The position numbers and the translations under genes were made by a program. Under the pieces are notes generated by a model. It was not told where the DNA came from. It was given only the letters and a program-made list of their open reading frames with translations, and ran no database searches. A stretch of DNA of 64,000 bases from positions 16,415,862 to 16,479,861 of the forward strand of contig NC_086379.1 of NCBI RefSeq assembly GCF_036588685.1. Direction: 5' to 3'. Below are positions 49,721 to 60,300 of the stretch, piece by piece (the first letter of the stretch is position 1; every line of letters starts with the position of its first letter). Origin of the DNA: Mytilus trossulus. Its lineage: Eukaryota; Mollusca; Bivalvia; Mytilida; Mytilidae.

Positions 49721-50148
49721 AAGACCGTGAATGGACATATAGCAGACGGTAATTCGATCTCACCATCCTACAATGTGAGGCACCATGGGGAAAAAAAAGA
49801 TTTATAAAAATAGTTTACACCATCACTGTTTAGTAGTCCTGGTGTCTCGAATAATAGACTTTCAACACAAGCGAGACAAAAATCGTCTTGTGTTAGAAAT
49901 TGACATAGACAATCAAAGGTATCCCAAATATGTTTGTCGTTGATGGACTTTTAAAACTGAACTAAAAAAGAGATATGTCGATGTATAACAAAAGCGAAAT
50001 GTCTCTAAAATTAAGATTAAACAAACATAAAATCAGGATGTTATGCCCTCTATTGATGCAAATGTTGTATGATTTCCAATGAGACAACTCTCCATCAGGC
50101 ATAAAATGTAAGGACTAAATAAAAAATCATTTTGATGAATAAGTTTAC

Positions 50149-50229
50149 CTTTTCCTCTATCAATGTTCTTATAATATCATCTTTAATATTGCGACTTCTC
50201 ATGAAGTCATAAAGGTCAGGTTCAGACAT
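50149..50229 (-). CDS. SAM-like/HECT-domain protein, first coding exon
   Basis: On the minus strand the exon follows GTTATTTCAG and ends GAAAAG|GTAAAC. It begins exactly with ATG and encodes 27 residues (EPDLYDFMRSRNIKDDII is the core), ending in phase 0. Joined to the exon starting at 47232 it yields LIEEKIDSQTIIHMSEEELT, a good match to the helical pattern of SAM-type domains. An acceptor just before ATG implies a further leader exon upstream on the minus strand. Confidence 0.82.
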
Positions 50230-53200
50230 CTGAAATAACATAAAAAAATAAATTTATAATTGAAGTATTGTTGTTCACCTGTCAGCAATGAAGCTCCCTA
50301 CTTCGGAAAGGAAACTCAAAGAAGTCTGTTTTACCCAATTTTATAGAAGTGAAAGCTAACGATAATCAATTAGTAATTTACTAACCAGTTTCCATAGAAC
50401 TGTTTTTTTTTAAATCTAAATCTTGATCCAAATTACTCACCGTTCTTTTAATTTCAATAATAACAAATGGTTCGAAAAATTTAACAAAATCACGGACCTA
50501 AAACAGCTGCCCCTCATCTTAAATGGTGGGGAATCTTATTGATATCGAATTTCTACGCAAGTACATTCTTTGTTCATAAATATTTTAAAATAAATATTTC
50601 GGATACCAATTTTGAAACATAAGAAATGCATATTAAATCGAAATCAACCTGCACATTTGCAGAGAATATTAAAGAACCATTTTAAAACAGTAATCCATTT
50701 TGCAAGAGGGTCTACCTTATATATGGCCCGAGAACAGAAGTTATTCCGTGGTGCATTTCTTTTAGACAATTAGAAAATTTAGACAAATTATATCAAAATT
50801 ATCCAAAACCTCATCAGATCTAACTCACAATATGGACAATTGTATGTTGAAGGGGTGAAGAAATGAATTGTGAAAGGGTATGAAATAAATTGGTAAGTAA
50901 CACTGTCCACACCAAGGAAAATATTTTCGAGGATAACGAAAATTAAGGGACGACAACCGTGTTCAAGCTCGTCGTCGCTTATTGTTTCGTTATCGATTCT
51001 AGACACTAACTAGTTCGAACGAAACACCTTTTAAACTGCCGCATGTTTTTAACGGGGTTGCGTGCCGTGCAATATCGTAACAGCTACATAGGGCTACGTA
51101 GATTTTTGACTGATGAACGTGTATCTAGCCTAGCTGCTACCTAGATCTATTAAGCAGCTAGGCTAGGTACATAATCAATAGTCAAATATTATAATATTGA
51201 TAATGAGGCGTAAACAAAACAAACAGACACAAAAGTAAAAATGCTACAAATAGGGGTAAATAGTCGAAATCGGTAGGTCACATTCGTGATAAAGGGGTTT
51301 CGGACTTGTGGGGTGTCGGGCCAATAAGGTGTCTAACTATTGGGGTGTCGGACTACTGGGGTATCAGAATAACGGGGTATTCCCCAAGATATAATTATAT
51401 AGACAATAGATAATTGACCAATGTGGACCTTATGTTCGCAATTCCATTATTTTTCTTTATATAGAAAACAAGAATGTGTCCCCAGTACACGGATGTCCCA
51501 TCCGCACTATCATTTTCTTTGTTCAGTGGACCCTGAAAATGGGGGGAAATCTCTAATTTGGCATTGAAATTAAAATTATTAAGATCGTATCATAGGGAAC
51601 ATGTTTACTAAGTTTCAAGTTGATTGGACTTCAACTTCATCAAAAACTACCTCGACCAAAAACTTTAACCTGAAGCGGGACAGACGGACGAACGGACAGA
51701 CAGATGAACGAACAGACGGGCGCAGAGACAAGAAAACATAATGTCCATAAATGGGACATAAAAAAATTTATACTTGGGATCTATAATTGTTTTAAGTTAA
51801 GAGTTAGAGTCAAGTTGGTTAAAATTGGGATAATCGGTTTTAAATTAAATGCATTTATAAAATAAGTATATAAGGTATATAAAGGTAAAGTTTTGCACTG
51901 TTATTATTTGTCGATATTTATGAATTATGATTTTATCATACTTTTCTTGAACAATATACTTATAAAGTATTCTAGGTTAATTTATATATATTGACCCGGA
52001 CTACTAAAATCTTCTATTTATTTAGCCATTCAAATATCAGCTTGTTTGCTACTGAAACTGGAAATAACGCAACATCAAAATGTGTAAAACACCGTCAAAT
52101 AATTCTAAAATGTACGTACATTACCTTTTCCTTCTCAGTTGGCTCTATTTTGAGTTATAACATTTGAACAATAATATCTCTTTTATATACATGTATACCC
52201 GGCTGAGGCTCGTGCAACACCTGGTGCTGAATACATTTTAGAAAACTTCAAAGACATGAACTTTTTTCTCACGCTTCAAATTTACCCATATAAGGATAGC
52301 CGATAGGATCAAAGACAAAGTCCGTAAAAAGTATTCTTGAATATCAAATGTTATATTGTACGTTACACGTACTGCACATCCACACAGTTTTGTAGAAAAG
52401 TGTAAATGCATTTGCAATCATCAATTTAGAGACCATCAAATAAGAGATAATAGGGATATTTCCTTAAATATACAGCCTACTGTTTTAACGTAGTTGTAAC
52501 AATGAAAACTATCAAGGACACCACACAATTGAATGATTGCATAAAACTAAAGGGTTGGATTCTTAAAGTGCTATTGGGTTAAAATTTTAATCTATAGTTT
52601 TGATTTCGGTTGTATTTCGTTTCTTCATTTTCCCTTTCTTTTTGTTTCGTTGCGTTTTGTTTGTTTTGGTTTCGATTTCCACTCTTATTTTATATGTACC
52701 CGTTTTAACAGTTTAAACATAGATTAAATATGATTTTTGAGGTTAGAGTAAGAGGTAAACTCTCATAACCTGAAATGATTTTAGAAGTATTATACATACC
52801 AAATACGTTTCGGACATTCAGTTTATGCTCACTTTTCCCGGGTCATTATTTCTCTAATGCATTAGTTTTTTTTTTGTCAATGTGAAATCGACAAGAATGC
52901 GATTGGACCAAATACTTGGAAAATGTTATTTTGTCAGCTTAAGCCCATAATTGTTGAATTTGTAATAAGGTTGTAACTTGAATAATAACAACGCACCCTT
53001 ATGATCATTGTGCTCAGAGGTAATGGAGTGGTCGTAGTGATCGTAATATAACGACTGGATTATTCGGGTTAATAAGGTTGTGGTTTATGATTTGACCGTT
53101 CTTAAAACATTTTTATCTCCAATAACGAAAAAAGCATGAATTAGTATGGTTGTTGAAAAGTATAAGTCTCAGACCGCGGCTCCTAACGGTGGCTACATAG

Positions 53201-53340
53201 ATTGTGTTCACAAATGCAGACATTTAACATCCATGCATTATGTCACATTGATTAAATATCATTAAACTAACCTTTCTTCATAAACTTCATCCAAGCAAGA
53301 AATCCGCAATGTACAAATCACGCGCATGTCAATAAGGGCT
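50230..53340. other. upstream flank of the HECT gene inside the inner element
   Basis: Mostly AT-rich. A slightly more GC-rich minus-strand stretch at about 50880-51006 has an open frame beginning SRIDNETISDDELEHGCRP but no convincing ATG or donor; it could be a leader exon. A repeat D copy lies at 51468-51763. From 51764 to 53340 nothing is recognised. Confidence 0.45.
51468..51763 (-). repeat. dispersed repeat D on the minus strand
   Basis: It starts ACAAGAATGTGTCCCCAGTA and includes CATCAAAAACTACCTCGACC and GACGGACGAACGGACAGAC. It is the reverse complement of the 10853 family, shortened. Confidence 0.8.
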
Positions 53341-53344
53341 CAAA

Positions 53345-53658
53345 TAATCGTGCGCACATATTAAATAACTCGTGTGCACAAGATAGTAACTCGTGCGCAC
53401 AAGTTGTGTAACTCGTGCGCACAAGTTGTGTAACTTGTGCGCACAAGATAGTAACTTGTGCGCGCAAGTTGTGTAACTTGTGCGCACAAGATAGTAACTC
53501 GTGCGCACAAGTTGTGTAACTCGTGCGCACAAGTTGTGTAACTTGTGCGCACAAGATAGTAACTTGTGCGCGCAAGTTTGTAACTTGTGCGCGCAAGTTG
53601 GTAACTTGTGCGCACAAGTTGAATTTTTTTTTTTGCATGGCACTCCAGGGCTTCCGTA
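53345..53658 (-). repeat. right terminal repeat and palindrome array of the inner element
   Basis: About 14 units of the GTGCGCACAAGTT type, then eleven T and the inverted TACGGAAGCC block ending at 53658. The outermost 79 bases mirror 37632-37710 exactly. Deeper in, unit order and number differ from the left array. Confidence 0.92.
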
Positions 53659-53746
53659 GAATATGGATACGAGAAAAAAAAAAAAAAAAAAAAAAAATTG
53701 AATGTTGAATGTTGAATGTTGAATATTGAACCAACTTGACATCCGT
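53659..53746 (-). repeat. right end of the outer element
   Basis: It resumes the right arm with GAATATGGATACGAG, an A-run, four ATTCAAC-type words in reverse, and the inverted end finishing CTTGACATCCGT at 53746. Confidence 0.9.
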
Positions 53747-53870
53747 TAAAAACAACGAGGTTCCTGACTTATGATAGGTGCAATCAAAGGCAGCAGGTTT
53801 AAACGGTACCAACCTTCACCCTTTCCTGAAACAATAGTGTAACATCACAACTGTAACATACATGAGAAAT
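53747..53870 (+). repeat. dispersed repeat A, right half of the split copy
   Basis: ACGAGGTTCCTGACTTATGA, GGTGCAATCAAAGGCAGCAG and CCTTCACCCTTTCCTGAAAC continue the repeat exactly where the left half at 29262 stopped. Compare the whole copy at 28055-28440. Confidence 0.88.
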
Positions 53871-54272
53871 CTAGGATAGGAAAAGACAAAATAATCTTAA
53901 TAAAACTTGGTATGACCAAAGCTTACTAAATTATAAGACTGCTTACAAATCTTTTCGTTGCATTGAAGACCGTCTGTTCTTTCGTCGGGTTGTTGTCGAA
54001 ATTGACATATTCCCAATTTCTATTCTTTTATTGTATAGTTATTCGTTTTAGTGTTTTATAGAACGCTACATAAGAAATAAGAAGTGATAAGAAATTCATT
54101 AAAACGATATCTATGCAAGATACGTCGATTATCATCTTCGGGTCAAGTTTCCCAAACCGGCGTACGCCAACTGGGAAAAAACACGGATATCCGACTGTCT
54201 TGCTTTGGAAGTTGATCCGAGTTTATAATCCAGTATTGAGGTTTGACTAATTACCAGCTTGTTTACTTCGTT

Positions 54273-54361
54273 ATGTGTGACGTGTGGTACCTACTTCTTG
54301 TACATATAATATTTACACTTATTGTTTGTTCAATTTGTGTGTCATTAGACAACGGTGGATG
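54273..54361 (+). CDS. JMJD8: JMJD8 exon 1 (signal peptide)
   Basis: ATG at 54273 begins MCDVWY, then a hydrophobic run LLLVHIIFTLIVCSICV and SLDNGG. The donor TG|GTATGT leaves TG, and the first base of exon 57778 completes Trp, giving DNGGW as in JMJD8. The exon is only 89 bases and was found by phase and motif. The hydrophobic core marks an ER signal peptide, with cleavage probably near the Ser-Leu. Confidence 0.85.
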
Positions 54362-57300
54362 GTATGTGAATAGTTATTGGTATATGACCAAGGATTTGTC
54401 TAACTATACAAATCCTTGATATGACTATCATGAATACGACTGTTGCCTTTGTTCAGTCAGGGATATAACTCTATAGGGTTATTACAGAAAAATAACATAC
54501 ATTTGTTATTGTGAACTAAATATTCAAAGAATAGTTATAACATATGTATGTTACATTGTACATGTTTAAAAGGGACAATATACATCATTAGTTTAGTTAA
54601 AATGTATAAAAGTTCTATTGATATTACTTTTGTCTATATGTATACTTAACTATTGAAAGATAATATGAGGCAGGCATAACCTGTAAATGGGGACGAAGTC
54701 TGTATGTTTTATTTTTTTTAATTCAAACATGTTAATAAAAGAAACCGAAAAACCGTGCGTTACTTTCCCGATTTTGGTTCTGTTGTTAGGGATTTAGCTG
54801 TGACGTTCTTTAAGTTATGACGTCATATTGGATGTAAACAAAAGAAACGCTTTCATCAGGTAACGGTTTTTTTCCATATCAAACAATTATCAAAATTGAA
54901 TTTGTATTGAGTTCCAATCTTATATTTTACTAGACTGATAAATATAAAAAAATTTCAAAGTCTCATGCAAACAAGACAGATATCTGCGCAAATGCGGGGA
55001 AAACTGGAACAGGAAGTAGATCTGGAAAAAAAAGTTAACGATTTTGAGTTCATTAGTAGAATGAAAAATTCGGGAAATTTTCCCCGATTTTTTTAAATTT
55101 TTTTTTTATTGATTTTTCTATCGTAATTGGGGACTTCTTCCTCATATAACAGTTCATAGTTTGCCAATTTTGCATAGTACACCTATATGTTATTACAGAA
55201 AAAATATGCCTGTAATAACTAAAGGGTGTTATCACAGCTTCTCTATATCACTTCAAAGCATTTGCTGAAGACATACATCATGCTTAATTACAATGTATTT
55301 GAATTTATTGTAAGAAATAATGACCAGAGCATGTAATGAGGTTCTGTGCAAGTTTCTCAGTAATTCCCAAGTGTTTTATATTATAAGTTACATTCCTTTA
55401 ATAACCTAGCCTTGTTATCACAGCTTAGTTTATTCTTTAATAGCCTCGTCTCATTGATTTACCATGGTTAATCAAAAATAAATTAATTTAATTAAAAAAT
55501 TAGTTTTCAAGGCTATGCATTTAGTTTCTGTGCAAAGTCTCAAGAGTTCCCTAGAGCCCACTATAAATGAAATAATTTTACAAATAACAAACATATGTTA
55601 TTACAGATTTAGAAAATTTAAGGAATAAAGAGTAGACAACTCATGAAAGTATCTGTAATAACACACGCAAGTTATTTTCTGTAATAACCCTATAGAGTAA
55701 TATCTTTGACTGTTGTTGGATGATAATTTTTTGACTTTTTCTCTTAATAATTATATATTTTCTTTACCATTTTACATCAGATATTTCATAAATAGATTAT
55801 TTTGGTCCCGCTGTCTTTACGTCCTGAAGGAGTAGTCCCCAAAATATAGCAGTTTTTACTTTTACAAAATTTGTTAAAATCGAAACTTTTAGTTCTAAAT
55901 TCATTGGAAATGCTTCTGCTACATAAATGGGTGCTGTTTTTTTACAATACAATGCACACATATCGGGTATTTATAGCATCATTAAGTCATGCTAAATAAC
56001 TGAAATCTTCACAATTTTAGTTAAATTTAAGACAGTTTCTGTCTTAAATGAAAGTGGCCACATTTGTGTTCATCCTTGATATTGAAATGCAAGTTGTATT
56101 TGATGATAATACATAAAATATATGAAGGTTGAGGATGAACATGGATGCTGCCACTTTCATTTTTGACAAAAGCAATCTGAGAAGTGACATTTTTGGGCAT
56201 ATTTGATAGTTTTTTTTTCATATTTAAGCTTGAATCAAGGCATTTTTAATGACAAAATCAGTTCAAATCTTCCACACAAACTATTTGAATCAACTGAAAT
56301 AGACACTCCAGTGTTTAAAAAGTGTCTTTCCTCAGATGAACCTGAAATTTGAGGTAAAAATCTAGCCCTAATACCGGCCCTACTCCTTTGGTTTCTGTTT
56401 TCTAACTTTAGTTTGCCTCAACCAAATGTAATGAAACAATGCTTATTCTAAAAGGTTACCAATTCAACACTAATAAGATCATTCAATGTTATATACATAT
56501 ATATAAATACACATTCATGGATATACAATCTGTCGATACCTGTAACTTGGCATTGCACAAGGTCATGTTTAATTTTTCTCTGGCTGTGTATGACATTTTT
56601 ACACTAAATCCATTGGATGTTGCCAGTTGTATGTATACAGATTGATAGTTTAGTCTTAGATGCATGATTTGTTTTATTATAGTTGTTATTGGCTTTGAAC
56701 TAGCAGTGAGATAACTGTGAGTACTCTTAGATCTGTTCCCAGTGTCTTTTTTGTCGGTATGTACAATGACCCGGCCATGTCCACTTGTATTTTTGTCCAT
56801 TTGATGAGTTAAGCCTTTTTCAACTGATTTTTATAGTTCGTTCTTATGTTGTACTGTTATGCCACTGTCCCAGGTTAGGGAAGTGTTGGGATCCCACTAA
56901 CATGTTTAACCCCGTCACATTATTTAAGTATGTGTCTGTCCCAAGTCAGGAGCCTGTTATTCAGTGCATGTGGTTGTCATTTGTTTATGTGTTACATATT
57001 TGTTTTTCGTTCATTTTTATATATAACATGTATAAATAAGGCTGTTAGTTTTCTCGTTTGAATTGTTTTACATTGTCTTATCAAGGCCTTTTATAGCTGA
57101 CTATGCGGTATGGGCTTTGCTCATTGTTGAAGGCCGTACAGTGACCTATAATTGTTAATGTCTGTGTCATTTTGGTCTCTTGTGGACAGTTGTCTCATTG
57201 GCAATCATACCACATCTTCTTTTTTATATGATTACCACAAAACACAAGTCAAGTTCCATTTTTGGTAGCAACACTGTCATGAGTGTATGTATATAGATAT

Positions 57301-60300
57301 AAGAAGATATAAAGTGAGTGCCAATGAGACAACTCTCCATCCCATCATAGAGTTATTCCCTTTAATTAACACATGGAAAATTGCTGAATTTTTCGTTTCC
57401 ATTGTCTTACTTTTTTTTGCATCAACCAAATGTTATGAAACTTATACTACCATGACTACACAATACTTATTACCAAAAAAAAATCAGATTGAGTTTGAAT
57501 TTTAGTGTTGTCATTATTACTGTTCCCCTTTCGCCATTACAAAATTATGGATAAATTGCTGAATTTTTAGTTTCACTTCTCCACATTCTCAAACTTAAGT
57601 TTGCTTTCAATGTTATGAAATGAACATACATGTAGCTAGCTTTTGAAGGACCTTGTTTTTACTCTTATTAATGTGAATATACATTTTCATGGCTACTGAT
57701 GAATCATCAATACCTCAGCTTTTGATGGACCTGGTTTTAACCTTGACATTCTTAATAATGTGAATATACATTTTCAGGGCTACTGATGAATCATCAATAC
57801 TAGCTTTTGAAGGACCTTGTAATATAGATATAAGAGATGCAAGTCAATTATCACAAGAAGAATTTATTAAAAGGTTAGTTTTGTTAATCTAATATGATAA
57901 AAAAAAGATATAAAATCACAAGGTTTCATGTAGATGCTGTACTGTCCCTATTATTGAAACATGAGACATTGCAACATGTTCAATCACTGACGATAGAGGC
58001 TTGTTTTACTCCAAAAGATTGATTAATGTTTTCTACTAGGATTTGTTAATTTTGTTACACTGTTTTTTTTTATCAACAAACAGATCTACAATGTATAATA
58101 TGATTTATCAACCAACATGACCAATATGGGTATATACCATGCTTTGTGTTAAAATATTTGTCTAATGTATTTAAAAATGTAGTACACGTACAACATTGTA
58201 CAATGTAGATAGGAAAATATGATTAGAGCAAAAAATGGTTTTGTTAGTTATAAATTTTGTATGTCAAACCATTCCTTTATGGCAAGAATAGATTTATTGC
58301 CTTTAAATATTATTTTAATGAACTGTTGACTTTTTGGGATATCTTTAATAGTGAAATCAATAATGGTTAGAAAGCAACTTTAAACAAAAAATGCACTTAT
58401 GATCACTTCATACATGTACATGATGTAAGAGGAACTTTGTACCAGTTTTTAGGTCAATATCAATATCACTAATTTTCTCAAGATGCTGGCGGAGCCATTT
58501 AGACTATTTTAAACCTAATTATACCTTACAAAAGTGCTAAAGTTAATCTTATTTTACAATATACATTGTAGCTGTTGATTTAATGTCTTTTTTAACATGC
58601 TAGCAATGCTCATACAAGTGTTGTTTTACTTTACAGATTTGCTCACCAAAATCTTGTTTCACTTACAGATTTGCTCACCAAAATATTGTTTCGTTTTACA
58701 GATTTGCTCACCAAAATCTTGCTTCACTTTACAGATATGCTCACCAAAGTCTTGTTTTACTTTACTGATAGGCTCACCAAAATCTTGTTTTACTTTACAG
58801 ATATGCTCACCAAAATCTTGCTTCACTTTACAGATATGCTCACCAATGTCTTGTTTTACTTTACAGATATGCTCACCAAAATGGTGTTTCAAATTACAGA
58901 TTTGCTCACCAAAACCTTGTTTCACTTAACAGATATGCTCACCAAAGTCTTGTTTTACTTTACAGATTTGCTCACCAAAATCTTGTTTCACTTACAGATT
59001 TGCTCACCAAAATATTGTTTCGTTTTACAGATTTGCTCACCAAAATCTTGCTTCACTTTACAGATATGCTCACCAAAGTCTTGTTTTACTTTACAGATAT
59101 GCTCACCAATGTCTTGTTTTACTTTACAGATATGCTCACCAAAATCGTGTTTCAAATTACAGATTTGCTCACCAAAATCTTGTTTCACTTAACAGATATG
59201 CTCACCAAAGTCTTGTTTTACTTTACAGATATGCTTACTTTTATCTTGTTTTACTTTACAGATATGCTCACCAAAATCGTGTTTCAAATTACAGATTTGC
59301 TCACCAAAGTCTTGTTTTACTTGACAGATTTGCTCACCAAAGTCCTGTTTTACTTGACAGATTTGCTTACTTTTATCTTGTTTTACTTGACAGATTTGCT
59401 TACTTTTATCTTGTTTTACTTGACAGATTTGCTTACTTTTATCTTGTTTTACTTGACAGATTTGCTTACTTTTATCTTGTTTTACTTTACAGATCTATGC
59501 TCACCAAAGTCTTGTTTCACTTTACAGATATGCTCACCAAAGTCCTGTTTTACTTTACAGATATGCTCACAAAATCTTGTTTTTCTCTACAGATATGCTC
59601 ACCAAAGTCCTGTAGTTATAAAAGGTGCCACAGATAACAGAAAATTTCACCAAATTTGTAGTAAGGATGAATTGATACGAAATCATGGGACTAAAAAGAT
59701 AAGACTAAGCTCAGCTAACACATACTCATATGAAAAAAGTAAGTAATGATTCAAACACATTATATTTACCAACCAAGTTTTTGTCCAAATGAATTGTTAT
59801 AATAATTAATATAATAATAATATTTATTCAGGTAGAGGCAATACATATATATACAAATGCAAAATACAGCCTCAAAATATAGCAATGACTGTTACATAGG
59901 TACTAGTGCACTAATGCCTTAACCCAAGGATGAACCATTAAAGCAAACAATTAAATTCAGAATAGAAATGGGGAATGTGTCAAAGAGACAACAACCTAAC
60001 CTTTAGAACAAACAACAGCAGAAGGTCACCAATAGGTCTTCAATGCCCCGAGAAATTCCCGCACTTGGAGGCATCCTTCAGCTAGCCCCCAAACAAAAAT
60101 ATATACTAGTTCAGTGATAATGAACGCCATACTAAACTTGAAATGGAGCAGAAGAAACTAAAATTAAGAATAATACAAGACTAACAAAGACCAGAGGCTC
60201 CTGACTTGGGACAGGCGCAAAAATGCGGAGGGGTTTAACAGTATGGGTAAGCTTATTTCCATCAGGGTCCTTATAGTCCTGATAATAAAATGAATTAGGG

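Larger units (their letters stand above)
37632..53658. mobile_element. inner 16.0-kb DDE-integrase/HECT transposon with palindrome arrays
   Basis: The ends are inverted and identical for 79 bp: TACGGAAGCCCTGGAGTGCC, ATGC, eleven A, then the first palindromes. The flanks are GAAAAT (37626-37631) and GAATAT (53659-53664), a 6-bp target duplication with one mismatch. The empty site GTTGAAAATGGATACGAG is visible in the mirror arm near 29340. Inside are arrays of AACTTGTGCGCACAAGTT at both ends, an intact spliced integrase gene (+) and an intact spliced SAM-HECT gene (-). I recall the IS3EU superfamily as integrase-type with 6-bp duplications, so it is a candidate class; this is from memory and unverified. 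Identical ends and intact frames suggest a fairly recent insertion. Confidence 0.85.
29263..53746. mobile_element. outer inverted-repeat element (about 8.5 kb without the nested insertion)
   Basis: Both ends carry the same 49-bp sequence in opposite orientation, beginning ACGGATGTCAAGTTGGTTCA. AAAAAC abuts the left end (29257-29262) and lies one base beyond the right end (53748-53753), a candidate 6-bp target duplication. Just inside each end lie long ATTCAAC-type arrays, and the arms match further inward to about 31090 on the left and 36690 on the right (for example AACATGACACT, AAGGGAGGTAATT). The right arm is interrupted at 37631 by the 16-kb inner element and resumes at 53659. No intact gene is seen in its own sequence, so it is probably nonautonomous. 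Confidence 0.85.
54362..57777 (+). other. JMJD8 intron 1
   Basis: This 3.4-kb intron holds a foldback element (54454-55712), a repeat C copy (56540-57230), a repeat A fragment (57291-57345) and the duplicated acceptor region (57637-57777). A TGACGTCA palindrome at 54818-54825 is a possible CRE-type site, without further support. Confidence 0.75.

Noticed and set aside
54818-54825. TGACGTCA as a promoter CRE for JMJD8
   Set aside because: It lies downstream of the start-codon exon inside intron 1; a single 8-base word is weak evidence. Noted only.
58597-59592. Long frames such as ICSPKSCFTLQ repeats on both strands
   Set aside because: Artefact of the 33-bp splice-acceptor array; only the last part from 59593 is coding.
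58618-59592. CRISPR-like array
   Set aside because: The regular units have no unique spacers, and this is a eukaryotic intron whose unit matches the adjacent exon border.
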